A stretch of 64,000 bases of DNA, taken from the NCBI RefSeq assembly GCF_040807025.1, contig NC_090943.1, positions 1,226,356 to 1,290,355 of the forward strand, read 5' to 3'. Of this stretch, positions 13,201 through 28,200 are shown piece by piece. Below the pieces are notes generated by a model. It did not search any database and was not told where the DNA came from. It worked only from the letters and a program-made list of their open reading frames with translations. The position numbers were made by a program, and so were the translations under genes. The DNA comes from Struthio camelus. Lineage: Eukaryota; Chordata; Aves; Struthioniformes; Struthionidae. The stretch's first letter is position 1, and each line of letters starts with the position of its first letter.

Positions 13201-16200
13201 TTTAACTTACTTTACGTTGTTGGATGACTAAATTCACCTTCTGTGTGATTTTCTTGTTTCAGTACTCGTCTGTGTGCTGTAATTGCTCCAGGGAAAGACG
13301 GAAAAATCTCTTTGGCCGTCGTCCAGGTTTAAATTGATTTGCTACTAAAGAATAACAGTTGTTATCAAGGCTGTGGAAAGTTGTGATATGCCAAAGATGG
13401 TAATGCCCTCGTGATGATTGCATGATGGTGGTAGTAAATGTAATATAAATTTCACCAGTTATTCATATCAATGCTCACAAGTAGTCTGGAAATTTTTTTC
13501 AGAAAGCTTGTGTCTAATCTAATTAGTTTTATGAATTTCCCAAGAGCAATTTGGTGCTAATAATTTGCTTCTGTTACAGATAAGGCTCCTTTTCATGTAA
13601 CAGCCCTTTTCTTTTCCTAATTCTCTGTACAAATAAAATCTGAAACGTATTGATAGTACAGGAACATGGATTTCAAAACTGTAATTGCAGCATACTGTTC
13701 TTTTTACTTTGGGTTTTCTAGGGACTCGCCTGGATATGAGAGATTTGATAAGGTAAATCTTAAGGATTAGTTTGTTTGCTGAATTTGTTGCAGATAACTC
13801 TTCTAGAGCAATTGGAAGGGATTAACCTGTATGTTTAAGATGTTAATAGGAAATATAAGTAAAGGTAGTATACCATATTCCTTGGAAAAAAAATTAAAAA
13901 CAGGCTAGTATAGAGAGAAGAGAGTGCTTAAACAGCTGCAAGCTGAAGAGAGAACCTGATGTAACTTGCACGTCCACTTCCCATATTTCTCGACACTGTA
14001 GCGTAGCCAGCTGAGATGTAAAAAGTGAGGCCACTAGTGTATCCAGCACAAAATAGTCAAGGATTGTATGGAAAGAGACCACTTCAATTGATTATTACAT
14101 TTGTTATGTTACACTGTGTACTGCCACTTTTATGGCTTGTTATGCTAAAGCAGCAATTCTGAGGAAGCTTTCAGTTAGCTTTTCATCTTTCTGTAGATCT
14201 TGTAGCCTTAAAATTCTTTCCTATTTTTCTTTCTCTGCCTTCAGACGTCTTTAGCATAGAGGTTTTAAAAATGTTTTCCCAGCTGCTTTTGAATCATGCT
14301 TGCTTTTTATCCTATAAAACAGGGCTGTGCATCTTAACCTTTCTGATATGTTGCACTGTCATGTTTGAGAACCGTGAGAGAGAACAGTTAAGATGCTCCA
14401 GTGTTTTAAGGCATTTGAAACGACACGATCTCCCCATTGCGTGCTTGAAAAAAAATGAAAAAGATCCTAACCTTTGGAAGAGGACAGTGGTAGTACTCAG
14501 AAAGTGAATTCAATAAGAGGAAATATCTGCAAGAGAACAGATTTCGGGCTGGAATGGAAGTGTACTTTGAAGATACAGCGTTTGTGTCGATAAGGTCTTT
14601 GCAGTGGTGAAAGTTGCTCTGTTTCCGGGAGCGTATATCAACTAGACTTCCTGTGGAAAATCTTATTCCAAAGCATATGGTCAGTTGAGTTGTTGCTTCG
14701 TTTCATTTTGGCATGAACTTGTTAAAAAGAAGAATCTCATTTGTTAATCCACTGGTTGGACTCTGAAGCTGCTTTGAAGCTGCATAGTTAGGTTGGGGCT
14801 CCTTCTCAGTTTTCTCTCTCTGCTCACGTGTTGATTCCTGATGGTTTCTGTAAGTTTTAATTTAAAGAAAATCCAAGATTTCTCTTTATTTGAGAAAGCT
14901 GACGTTTTGATCTAGTCAGTGCTCTGCTCTCAGGTTTGATTTATTGCCCCAAAATAACGCACATTTGGTGCATTTCTTTATTAAAATTAGAATTCTTAAA
15001 CTGTAACCACATCTGATCCTATTCAAATACAGCAGCCTCCTCACACTGATGAAAAAGAACCTCTTCCCACAGTGATTTTGGCCCTAGTTGTTCTTTGTTC
15101 TTCAGCCATCATACTGCTGGTGTAAAATACATCAGATTATGAAGTGAGTGGTCCTGAATTTAAAAACAAGACATTAAACTTGAGCATATTTTTTTCCTCT
15201 CTCTTCGTGTGCAGGCTGGCTCCTGTCTGCACTAACAGATTTTATAGTAATTTTGTGAAATTTTGTGTAATATCTGTTACCCACTATTGGTAATAGCAAA
15301 AGTAGAAGCTCTGGCCTTTACAAGGGTCTACAATGGTCACAGTTTTCACACTTGTGAAAAGTGATATTTGCATTAGTCATTGTTTCCAATTGTCTCTCTT
15401 CTCCTGTTTGTATAATGCTTGTGCCGAGTTTTACAGTGGGTGCGACGGGTTGTCGTTTGTGCTGGGCATGATAAAATGCCATAGGGAGATTTGTCAGCTC
15501 TCGTCTGTCAGTGCTCCAAAGGTTCTGACTGGCGAGTAGGCTTGCTGTTTGGGAGGCTGATAAGATAACTGCACAGTGCACGATGCTCAGACATTAGCTG
15601 CTGAACCTGCTACAGTTTATGGTGCAGTCCTCTAAGGCAGACCTTTGTTCAAATGATAAGTTTGAATGAATGCAGCAGTTATCTTAATCTGAGTATTTAA
15701 AAAAAAAAAAAACCACAGATAATTCTTCTTTATGATCTCTGGTGTTCTTCATATCAATAGTAGAATGATCTACTGCTACAGCAAAGGAGAATCAGGTGAT
15801 ACGCTAAAAATCTTCCAGCTGAGATAATGAATCACGGGGTTACTTTTCCTGAAAGGCATTGGGAATTTCTATCAGTAGAGATTTTTAAGGACATGTTAGG
15901 CAAAAAGCTATGAGGAATGTCACGAAAAGCATTTAGTGCTGCTCTGTGCCAAGCAACACAAACCAGGTCTCTGTCCTGTCAGGCTTTGCTTTTTTTTTTT
16001 TTTTTTTTTTTTAATTTGCACAAAGGAGAGAAATCTTCTTATGCTTATCTAGAGGGAGCTGGACTCTTGCCTTGGTTTGTGATAGTCAAAATAAAATCTG
16101 CTCCTTACTTAATATATTTTGTTGACCGTTCCATCTTGGGGATAGGGACTCGTATTAAGGCTCGATATTAAGGCTCCCTATTGATAGTGTTTGTGGGGAA

Positions 16201-19200
16201 AAATTCACTGTTTCTGTATCAGAGATGAACTCTTAAGTGATTTAAGAAAGTGCATTATATCCCTTTTTAATAACGGAATTATTCTTGGTTTTCTGTGAAT
16301 TTTATTTTTTTGTTGTTGCAACTAATTTACTTAAATGATGAGCACGAGCAAACTTGCTTTTCAGACGTCGTCACGCAGAGCGTCAGTGGGCAATGGAGAG
16401 AGCAGCAATTATCTGCCGTTGGACGTGGCTGCAGGCTCAAATCTCTGACTTGGAATATCGAATAAGACAGCAGACAGATATCTACAAGCAACTTCGTGCT
16501 AACAAGGTAATTTCAGTCTTCTATTTTGTGACTTGGAAAGTTCATTAGAAACTATGAATTGAGTATTTCTTTAGGAGAAGTCACTGTTTGGTAGTAGTGT
16601 GGGACGTGTTACTTTCTCTGTAGAAATAAAGGCTGGTGGAAAAAACATTTGAGTTAGCCCATACCAATGGGAGGTGTTACCTCTATCTTTTGAGGCTGGG
16701 ACTTTTGTCTTTTTCACTAAGACTAAAGTAAGAGCCTGTTGAGGGAGGGGGACACGATTTCCTCAGCAAGTCCGGGCAGGGTAGGTCATTGATGAGAACA
16801 GGTTTCCATGGTGGCGTTAAGATGCCAAGTAGGTTTGTGCAAATGTCAGTTTAAGTTGGCAGAGCATCACTGTCCCTATGTGGATGTTGCTGCTTTACAT
16901 CAGAGGTGCTCAGTTTATGCTTGCACACCTTGATGCGCTCTGGAAAGTGTTATCATTTAAAGCACGCTAATCTTTAAATCTCAAGGATGTTGTGTAGACA
17001 AACCCTGTGTCCTCCTTTTAGGATGTTACCTTTTAAAGTTTACCTCACATTACCTTACCTTGAAGTTTCACTTTAATATCTGAGAAGCATTATGGTAGAA
17101 AAAGGAAAGGATGAATACTTATTTCTTGAGTAGAATAATACTTACATGTGCGTGGCTAGACTTGATGGAGATAAATTTAAACATGGCTTTCCATCTTCAA
17201 AACTTGAAATGCTTTTTGAGATTTCCCCTTGTTAAGAGCCTCTCAGCCTGCTGCAGAAGCCTCTGGAAGCACTTGAGTTATAATCCTTTCAAGGTGCTTC
17301 TGAAGTCTCGAAATGACTTGCGTGTTCCAATTTGAAATAATAAGAATTTGGCTCTCAGCATAAACTGCAAAACTCACTTCCTTAGACTTTGAAAAGAGCA
17401 GCATCTGAGGATTTGTACTTGGCTTGAGCTTTTTTTTTCCCTCCCGCTTTCTTTTCTGGAAGATAAACTGACAGTGCTTTTAATTATTGTGCTTAATATG
17501 TATGTATATATTTCCTCTGGATAAATGCATGTTCCTTTTGCATAAGCTTTATAAATGAAGTACGTTGGACCACTTTTTGATAAAACTAAAACTCTACATT
17601 CTACTGGGGTATAATGTATCCATGAGACAGCAAAAGATAGTGTCCCTGTACCTTTGCTGCTCTTTTGTAGCTGGTCCTGCAAGATCTCAGGTGAAGGAAG
17701 CTTGCAGTCGGATAACACTAAACAGTAATATAGTTTCTGCAGTTCTAGACTTTTATCTGTTTCCTCCAAGAGACCACACCACCCAGGTTGCCAAACAGCC
17801 ATTGCATAGTTACGACTTTGGTATTCTTTCAGCATAGGTTAATTATAAATGGCAGATAATTTCTGGAAAGCTGTCCCATTAGGTATCCTTTGCTGTCCCT
17901 TCAATTCAAAGCATGACTTTTTGTGCTTTTTTCCCTCCCCTGTATAATGGGCGTGACTGCTAAGGTGAGTATTAGGATTGGTGATGATCTGTTAGTGAGA
18001 TTTAAACCCTAATTCTCATCACCGTTGTTCTGTGAATACAGGAAAGCACATCGTATCTGATAAATCTCATCTTTATTGAATTTAAAAAGGAAATAAAACC
18101 TAGCTGCACTTTAGTGACAGGAATACCTACCCTTTGTTGGTAAATGTGAGTTCTTCTGCTGGAGAATGTTTTACTTTTCTGGAAAAAAGAATCAGGAAGC
18201 CACTGCCTCTTTTTAAAGCTGCTTTATGACATGCCTGTTTTTTATAATATTTAAGGAGAAAATACTGATTTCATTAGTAAATTGACTTCACTTGTGGGAC
18301 CCCATCTGTAGTCCTGTGTCTAGTCTTGGGGTTGCCGGTACACGAAAGACATTGACGTATTGGAGCAAGTTCAGCAGAGGGCCATCAAGATGGTCAGGGG
18401 CTGGAGCATATGATGTACAAAGAGAGACTGAAAGAACTGGGTTTGTTCATCCTTAAGAAGAGAAGGTGAAGGGGACATCTTGCTGTCCTACCTGATGCGG
18501 AGGTATAGAGAAGATGGAACCAGGCTCCTCTCAGAGGTTCACGGTGCTAGGACAGGGAGGAATGGTTACAAGTTGGAACGTGGAAGTTTACCATGAGAGC
18601 GGTCAAATATTGGTAAAGGTGCCCAGAGAGATGGTGTGATCGCCATCCTTGGGGATACTCGCGACTTGAGCAACCTGACCTAGCTGGACCTGCTTTGAGG
18701 GGAGGCTTGGACTAGACGTCCTCCAGAGTTACCTGCTAACCTAAATTACTCTATGGTTCTACTCCAGCTCTATGGAAAATAATAGTTCCTAAGGGTCTGA
18801 GACTTTTATAACATTAATCTCTAATACAGCACAGCACCATACAGGGAAGTACCAACTTTTCAGTTGCTTTGAATCTTTTTTAAAGTAACTGTAAGTTGTC
18901 TTATCTATTTCAGTATTTCAAGAAATGAGCTTATGGTTCTCTGGAATGTACTGTAAAGCAGTTGCTGTTCTCAGGCGATTACGATGGTTATACCAACGTG
19001 AATATAAATGCATGGAATAAGTTGATTGTTCTATGTAGTGTTTTCTTCCATTCACAAGTATGTGCATAGTTTTAGCACAGGTCTATGAAGTGCAGGCTAC
19101 ATAGTGAATAACCTTAACCCCCCCTGAAGGAATGCTAACTTTCCAGCTACTTTCAGCCTGTATCTTTTACTAGAGAGATGTTTTGCTAGTACAGGGAAGT

Positions 19201-22200
19201 ATTAAGCTACTGTTGAGCTTCTCAGCTTCTCCTGCTGAGTCAGGAGAAATAGATTAGTGAGTTGAGCACTGCTTGTATGCCACAAGGCATGCTATAACTG
19301 TGGTAAGGGTGAAGGGGATATATGTGACCGGAGCCGTAGAAATTTTGAACTGCAGAGTGGCTACCTCTCTTCAGCCATTGTAAAGAAGAAAATGCAAAAG
19401 CGTGACGGGAAAATGGTACTCCTCATCACGATAATCCTCACCTTTGAACATTACTCGTTAATTACTGCCCTGCTATTCTAAATGGTCTAAATTGTCTGAA
19501 TAGTATAGACTAGAACAGGAGTCACCAATCTCTGCTGGTCCATGGCCGATGATACCAAGCAAGTACCATTCTGAGGGTACTGTTGTGCCTTGATTTTATT
19601 TTTACTGATTTCGGTTAAACCTTCCTGCAGTTGTGAACAGAGTTGAAGGACCTTGTAAGCAGCATGTTAATTGTGAGCCGTGAACGTGGGCAGCTCTTGC
19701 AGGAAAAACAAATAGCGTTGATACCGGCCTCGTAACGTTTCCTCTTTAAACTGCTTTCCCTAGTTCGGAGGTCAGCACCATTACTTTAGAATTTATCAGT
19801 GTTCTATAGAAATCTAACTCTTCATTGTTTGCTTCCCTGTTAGAGCATTCTGAAGAAATAATTTCTCGGGCTGTGGCATCCGAGTGAAATTCTGTGTGAC
19901 TTTTTATTTGCAGGGCCCAGTAGTCCTTGGTGGTGACCAGCAGCCTGAAGACTTGATGAAGCAGCAGGGCCGCTTGGGTTCTGTGTCGCTGCTGACCTCC
20001 AAAAAGAATAAATGGCTCTCGCATTCTTCATCTTCCATCCCAAAATGCCCTACAGGAGACACTATTCCATCCTTTTTCTTGCATAATGTGAGGAAGCAGG
20101 TTAGTACTCAGGAAAGGCATTGTGCAGTGGTGGAAGTAAAGAAAGCTTCCGTGCATTAAAGAGTATCTTAAATTACCAGCAGTATGTTTTGTGTCAGCTA
20201 GTTCATAAATCACATCAGATACTTTGGTCTTGGTACACCGTTTTCATGTTTCTTTATAATTCACTGTTACAATTTTAATTCTTCTCACACATGAATACCT
20301 CAGCTGATATCAGCAAACCAGAATTTTGTATTTGACATGTGATAACTGAACTTGCTTCACCCTTTGCTTTTAAAACCTCCTTTTTCGCATATCCTTAAAT
20401 TCTTGCTTAAGTCAAATTGAGTGGATAAGCATTGTTAAAAATAGAATTTTAAAGCCTTCCTGCTTGGTCTTTGGAGCTTTAGAACATGGTTTTAACAACT
20501 CAGATGTTGTGCTATAACTTTGCATGCTTACTGAGCAGAAGCCAGTGCCACAAGGTAAACAGTGCTTGGTGTGGGAAGCTTGAACTCAGTTGCCCAACAG
20601 CAGTAACAAAAGAAGATAAACAGATTTCGCTGAAAATTCTGCGTGCCTAGTGTGTATGTCTAAAACAATACCTGTTACGGAAAATTGACTGAATGGTTAA
20701 TTTGTCAGAACTGCGAGCTACTTTCTGCTTTTCTTAGCAAAATACACGAGACAGCGCTGGTGATAGGTGAAATTATGATCCTATCTGGGTGTAGAGGGTA
20801 AGGGGGGAGAAGTGGAAGTTAATTGTAGTCAGAGGATGGTAAATTGCTTTGACTATTTTACTTGTGAGACCCAAAACTCCAATGGGTTGAGCACATACAA
20901 ATTTCTGACTTGATTTCTCCCGCCCAAGAAATTTGAAGATCAGCTCTGTTCATGTGGTAGATGGCAGGGGCAGTTTGGAGGAGGGAGTCATGCTTCCAAG
21001 CAGTTTTAGTGTAGTGCCAGGAATGTAGTTGTTAAAATCGCTGTTAGAACAGCTGTTTCTTATTGGGAGAGAGATGAAAAGAGGCTGCTGGGGCCTAGAT
21101 GTCTGAGAATCGCCCATGCATTTCTGGCTTGGAAAACATGTTCCCTCCCTCTGACGCCAAATATCTGATGGATTAAATGAGTAATTTACAACTAGCTCCT
21201 AAGCAGTGTAGTACTGGAGAGACATTTTTTTTTATCATCAGTGAAGACAGTGATCCTTTCATCAGTTGCAGTTTTAAGTTGAAGTTCTCCAGGAAGTAGT
21301 ATTTAGAGGTCAGTGAAAGTTTAAAGATAGTTTCAGTTGAATTTAGCTTTGCAGCAGTGACACTTACTTTTAGCTGTACCATAGCGTTTTACATGTTTTT
21401 ATTGGCTTCTGTGTTGATTCCCTGGTTTAGTGCAGGGGGACAGAAGCTCATGGGAACGATATGAAGTATGGTGAAAAACGTGATTAAAACTGCGTGCTTT
21501 TTTTTGTAGGTAGAGAAATTGGTTAAGTGGTTCCATTTCTCCGTTGGTATAGTGGGATATCTGTACTCACCTTTCTCAGGTATGATAAAAAGACATGATT
21601 GCACTCTACCAAGCACTGTACTTCTGGTGTTTATGCATCAGGTGGTGGTGTTGGTACTACACGTTGAAACCCCCCAAAAAGAAAGCTGCAGATTCCTGTA
21701 ATAATTGTAGGTGTTTGGGTAAATAGGAAGTTAGTAGCCAGCTGGAATTTGTGGCTAATGAAAGCCAATGAAAATCCTTGCAACAGGAGGCAAAATGGTC
21801 TGCTAAAATAGTAATAACCTTCATTTTTGAAGAGTCAAAGGCCAGTTCCTAACTATGATAAGTCTGCCTAGGAAAGAAACGGGAAGAGTAATAAGGTGCT
21901 CAGTACTGGCTGCGTCACTGTTGCTGCATCGCTGATGTTGCTCCCAGCAATTTCAAGCTTTGTTTCCTGTGAAACTCGTTGACTCTTGTATGATTTCATC
22001 TGTACTTCTCAGAAATCAAGGTGATTGATACACATATATAAGCAGAAACAGGTGACCTATTTATGTGGGTAAACAGTAAGTGTTTTTGATATTGGCATTT
22101 CATGTCACTCTAGAAGTGTTGTTTTTGCATATTTATGTATGGCCCGTGAATGTCAGTTCTGAGTTGACCAGATTAGTTACTGAAAGCCAGAGGGATTTTT

Positions 22201-25200
22201 TTCTCGTTTAAAAACCAACCAAACAAAACACCCCACTGTCATGAATTTCATACTGCTTTTCAGTTTTTAGATATACTTAGTTGATGCAGGTAGCCTGTGC
22301 TGTCCCCGGACCAGATTATTGTGCGTGCTTTTTGTGGAAGCACAAATTCATCTCAATGAGGCAAAATTGTGACCCTTTGCAATTTAAAGTTGCTGGAAAT
22401 TTTCAGGTTATAAAGTCTTGCCTATAAACATGCAAGATGTTCAGCAGTAGTTGTGATAGGAGAAGTTTCCAAAAGGCAAAGCAGGTAAGTTCAAGTACCT
22501 TACAGGCACAGAAATTCTTTCAAGAGAGGTCTGTTCCCATCCATCCTGATGACTGTGACCTCCAGTATGAAAAGTTATCTGCCATAACTTTACCGCATTT
22601 GTAAATTAGGATTTGTGGTGAAGTACAGTAAACATTAATTACTATTTTAAAAATTTTTAAAAAGGTGAAATTTTTTCCCTGTTACTTATTTTTGTATATT
22701 TTAGCCTGTATAACTAGACCTGTAGCTAGTGGTGTCCCCCAGGGGTCAATACTGGGTCTAGTCTTGTTCAACGTTTTCATCATCGATGACCTGGAGGAAG
22801 GGACAGAGTGCACCCTCAGCAAGTTTGCTGATGATACTAAAGTGGGGGGAGTGGCTGACACACCAGAGGGCTGTGCTGCCGTTCAGAGGGACCTGGACAG
22901 GCTGGAGAGTTGGGCGGAGAAGAACCTCATGAAGTTCAACAACAGCAAGTGCAGGGTCCTGCCCCTGGGGAGGAATAAGCCCATGCAGGCACCAGAACAA
23001 GCTGGGGGTTGACCTGCTGGAAAGCAGCTCTGCAGAGAAGGACCTGGGTGTCCTGATGGAAGGCCAATGGGATCCTGGGGTGCATGAGGCAGAGTGTTGC
23101 CAGCAGGTGGAGGGAGGTGATCCTGCCCCTCTCCTCAGCCCTGCTGAGGCCACATCTGGAGTACTGGTTCCAGTTCTGGGCTCCCCAGGACAAGAGAGAC
23201 ATGGTCCTACTGGAGAGAGTCCAGTGGAGGGCTATGAAGATGATGAGGGGACTGGAGCACCTCTCCTATGAAGAAAGGCTGCGAGAGCTGGGCCTGTTCA
23301 GCCTGGAGAAGAGAAGCCTGAGAGGCGATCTCATCAACGTGTACAAGTATCTGAAGGGAAGGTGTCAAGAGGATGGGAAATATCTTCCCTGGAGATATTC
23401 AAAAGCTGTTTTGACACAATCCTGGGCAATGTGCTCTAGGTGACCCTGCTTGAGCGGGGGGGGTTGGACTTAAATGATCTCTAAAGATCCCTTCCAACCC
23501 CAACCATTCTGTGATTAGTTTATTCTGAACTTTAAGAACACATTTCATAGAAGGCAGAAAAATTAATAAAAACTAAGTTTTCATATTTTACCAAAAAACT
23601 GATCCCAGAACAAGTGTGGCATTTATCAGATACAAGGAAGAGAGCTTCTAAATCTATTTGACCTAAGAATTGAAAAAGATGTCAAGTTCTTGCCGTATTG
23701 GCCCTGAGTAGGACTTGGATCCTTGAACTGCCAAGTCTTCTGCAAACTCCCATGCACCCTTGCTAAGTCAATTAACTCCTGTTCTCAGCTTCCATCCATA
23801 AAACAAAAAGTTTAAAATTGTCCCTGAATCTCACTTATTTAGATAGCAGGAACGTGGAATAGGGATGGTTACCAATTAATAATATTAAAAATAAACTATA
23901 TAAAAGTTTTTAAAAAGTACTGTATTTCTAGATATCTAGATTTCCTGACCCACTGGGATTACTAGACACACTGAAAATGCAAATTATTAAAAACTGTCAC
24001 TCATACTACCTAGTCTCTTGTAACATTCAACTGCTTACTGAAATAATGGAATTCAGATCTTGCATAGCTGGCTTTCAAAGAGGCATTTCATGAGGATGCA
24101 GCGTGTAAACAGTCTTCAGTGCTTCTTTCTTGCCTGGCTGAAAACTAATTGGGAAAAAAAGAAAAAAAAGTTACGGGAAACTGGGGGGAAAAAAAATGCA
24201 CCTAAAATGCTTCGGAGGAAGTGAGGGCAGGAGAAGACAGAATGGATAGTCGCTTATGGAAGTAACTGAGCCCCTAGCACTCACCTGGAACAAAAGAGTA
24301 ACGTCTTCACTTGTGATTTCAAAGAACCTGCACGTTTTTCAGGCCAAAAGTTTTTGACAGAGTGAACACAGAAAGCTATTAGCTCCAAATGACTTTTACA
24401 GGAATGGAAAACAGGTAAGTCCAGGAGACTGTTAACAGGTGTAACTGGGAGAAAATGGAAGCAGGTAACTCTCGTAGGGCTTTCAAAAGCAATTGTTTCT
24501 GAACATGAAACTGCAGAAAAGGGACAGTTATCTATTAATGCACTACTTAAATTTACTGAGAAAGTCACTGCGTTAGTACAGGATGTCTTAAAATTGAAAT
24601 TGATGCAGGAAAGTAAAGAAAGGAAGCATATGTGTCAAGGCTGGCAATTATGAAAGTTACAGGATCACAGAACGGTTGAGGTTGGCAGGGACCTCTGGAG
24701 ATCATCTAGTCCAACCCCCCGGCTCCAGCAGGATCACCCAGAGCACATTGCCCAGGATTGCGTCCGGACGGCTTTTGAAGATCTCCAGCGAAGGAGACTC
24801 CACCACCTCTCTGGCAACCTGTTCCAATGCTCTGTCACCCTCACAGGAAAGAAATTTTTTCTCAGGTTTAGGTGGAACTTCCTGTGTTTCAGTTTATGCC
24901 CACTGGGCACAAACGTACTGTCTCTGGGCACCAGAGAAGAGTCTGGCCCCTTCCCCTTCCTCTTGACACTTTCTCTTCAGATTCTTATACACGTTGATCA
25001 GACCTCCCCTCAGACTTCTCCATCCCAGGAGATGCAGAACATAAAACCAATGCTATCCCAGATGCAAAAGTGAGATTCCTGTGAGATAAGTTTCCTTACA
25101 TATGATATTTTTCTTCCACTTCCTCTGAGGATTTCCTGAATAAAGGTGGACATTCAAAGGTAAAGCCACGTTCTAAAGTCAGATGTCAAATGCGTACTAG

Positions 25201-28200
25201 AAGAAAATGGGATGAAGAGAAGAGACTCTTGATGAGAGGATACGGCAGAGCAAGTGCTTGGGATTGAAGAGTGGTCAAGAGCAAACTTAACGCAGTATCA
25301 TTAGGCAACTCAAACTCCTGGTTTTTATCCCCTCTCAGAAGAGAGGAAGTAGGAGCCAGGGCTGATTTGTACAAGTCAGCAGCTCTGACCACTTCCTCAG
25401 ATTTCATTTGTCCGGCCTGTAATGGAGCTTGTTTTCCACGTTGGATGAAAACCCCTACTTTCCGTTACCATTGGAGAGCTCCTTGGTTATCTTAACTTCT
25501 CAAGCTTGGCTTAGGGTGGGCCCATAGCAGAAGACAGGCAGGACCTCCTGGTATGTGGAATTCCTGTAATCTTGCAATTTCTATGCCGTTGTGCATATCT
25601 GCCTGTAGTTGTAGGCGTACTCTGCAAATAGATGAGTTCTCTTTCCTTTACGGCTTGCACAGTCTCTTCAGTAATGCCGTGCACAGCACTTGGACCATTT
25701 GTTTATTAGTGTTTCTGGTGAGAATGAGAGTCTACAGACTTGGACTGATTGTGGCTGGGAGACTAGATGGTCAAAGGCTGCGGGCAAGCTTCAGGAAGTA
25801 GAGGATAAGCACAACATAACTGTTTATTGCTTTCAAAGCTGCAAATACACAATGTTGCTGCAGTCAGGAATTTTGCACAGGCTGGTTTGCCATGCTGTGA
25901 CCTGACTCTCCGGGTTCGCTCCAGCAAGCAGGTGAGCTGTAGGTGGCATTGATGGTAGCTGGAGTTACGCTCCGAGGCTTCTGCTGCGTCCTCTCCTTTG
26001 ATCTCAGCTGCTGCACAGAACGTATCAGGCTGTATCCTGAAAATCTGGAGGTTGTGCTGCCCCCTCAACAGGGAGGGCCTAAGTTTAAAGTGAACGGGGT
26101 TACACTGTGCTAGTAGAGAACAGCTCCCAGCATCTCAACCAGGCGCTGCAGTGCAATGTAATATGGGGTGGTAGAAGCTCTGCACTGCATGCACTAGACT
26201 TATTCCACGTTGCACGGTCTGACCAGGTTTTTTGTGCAGCATTTGGAACAAATATATATTGCCAGGGCAGATGGTAGGACGTGAACAAAGGGGAAATTAG
26301 TTTTCAGAGACTTAGCAGCATCGATGTAGTCTTTAGATAGACATGCAAAGTAGTTTGTCTGTTTCTTTAAAAAGAACATATTTTTCTTCTATATTTTTCT
26401 TGTGTTCAGCAGCACACAGTTTGTTTAAAAAAGGGGGGGGGGGAAGAGAAGCAAAAAAGTTCTCGGGGGGGAAAAAAAATCTAGATTTTACCTTGCCATG
26501 GGAACACTTTTACAGATACGGGACTAAGCCAGAATACATCAGCATAATTAGTGGAACCAAAATTACTACCAAAAAAGCGCCATTTTTATTCTGAATAATC
26601 CTTAGTTTTTAAGTGTTTAGATGTATTAAAACCAGCTCTAGTAGTGGTAATTTCTTGTTAACAATACCCATGTAAATGAGTGCAAGTATACTTGCCTGTA
26701 AGTTTTACTTTGTTCAACAACAGCCGTTCTAGAAAGGGGGTTTTGTGTAGTAGAGACTGTCTTTTCATCCATATTTCTGTGAATTCAAAGCGCTTCTTTT
26801 AGTGACTGATGAATATATCTAGTGCTTATCTGTTTATTTTTTGAGGAAAACCTACTCTTGTTTATGTCAGTAGCATGCGTACCTACTGAAAGAGTTCTCC
26901 GTATCCCTAACGACACTTCCTTCAAGAGAAGGCGCTGTGGTGTTGATGGTGCAGTGTGAGGAAAGCTGTGCTTCTGCTGCTCTTGTATCTTTGCTTTTTG
27001 TTGTTTTTTAACTAACACTAGCATAGACATGTGCATGCAATAAACTGAAGATAAAGAGGTTTAGTGATGTGGAAATCCAAAGTATTTTAGTCTTGACACT
27101 TCAGAAACGTCCAATGAGCTTGTAATTGTGTTGAGCCATCAAATATTCTTCAATAATCATTTTATTAAAACTTCAGAAGTTTCTATGAAATTAGTGATTT
27201 TGGTACAGCATAGGCTTTATTTGTCCAGTTGAAAAGATGGAATAGCTCAAAAATTGGGGGATCTTGCTCTGAAAATGGTCTCCAGCTTATAGAACAGAGA
27301 ACTAAAAGCTCTCTTGTAACTTTTTGTGACGTTTCAGAATTCGTTTGAAATGTGAACTCAGACTACTTTGGAGAATGTTACTTGAAATTAAGTTGATTAA
27401 TTGCAAATGATTGATTATATTGGATCTTTTCAAGTTCAACGTTATTTGTAATTGCAAAACGTTCCTTAGATTACTCTGCTTTTCTGGGCTTTTTCCCTTC
27501 TGCCATCATCCTTCTTGAGATTCCTTATCACATGAAGCTTTCCTGAGTTTGAGATTTGTTTTCTCTTGCAGAGCTCTGGCCTTACGCAGTCTTTAGGAAA
27601 CCCTATGTGTCAAAGTCCCTCCTGTACCCCCATCAGTGGGTCTCCAGGACCCCGCAAAGCCTGCTCCGCGTCACCCCACCAAGTCAACGGAGTATTTAAC
27701 TGGTTAGTTCTCCTTTTCCTATAGGTTGATCAAAAAATAACTTTGTATTTAAGGCACTGGTCATAGTGGCTAAGAACGTCGTCTTTAGGTAAAAGACTTC
27801 TATCTGTGCAATTCATGTTGTGAAAAATGAAAATGAGTATATGTGCCTGTTGGGAGGATTCCAGTGGGGCTTTTCTTTTAAGGATGAGTATTAAATTAGT
27901 CGCTGTGATCTGTTTTGTAAAAGGGGGGTAGAGGCGAGGGGACCCAAAAATGAAGAATGCCAAATACGTACGTGATATTGTGTCGTGTAGGCAGCCTATT
28001 GGAAGGTGTTAACCTCCTCTATGAAAATGGGTGACCAAAGTGTACCTTACCTGTCGAGATTAGAAGAGGAGGCTTCACAGCATCCTGGTGGCATAATTTT
28101 AAAATTTCTTCTAATGACTGGATTCCTCAGCGTTTTCAGTGCCCTCCTGTGCACAGAACGTAGACCACCTCTTTCTCCTTTTCGATTTTTCTGTATACGA

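Larger units (their letters stand above)
4296..16364 (+). other. Intron 1 of the KANSL1-family gene
   Basis: About 12.1 kb. The first 600 bases still belong to the CpG island. The rest is AT-rich with a purine-rich tract (about 6471-6505), pyrimidine-rich tracts (about 4970-5003), T runs (about 9805-9822 and 15990-16012) and an old CR1-like scrap near 15800-15900. I see no other exon; short open frames here look random. Confidence 0.7.
20100..27571 (+). other. Intron 3 with two CR1 insertions
   Basis: 7.5 kb. Contains a + strand CR1 (22716-23516) and a minus strand CR1 (about 24659-25040), and a run of 11 G near 26434. No further exon recognised. Confidence 0.75.

Noticed and set aside
17374-17835. 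153-codon minus-strand open frame in intron 2
   Set aside because: No family motif, no promoter or CpG context, and a length possible by chance in 64 kb. A homology search with a frame-preserving hit would reverse this.
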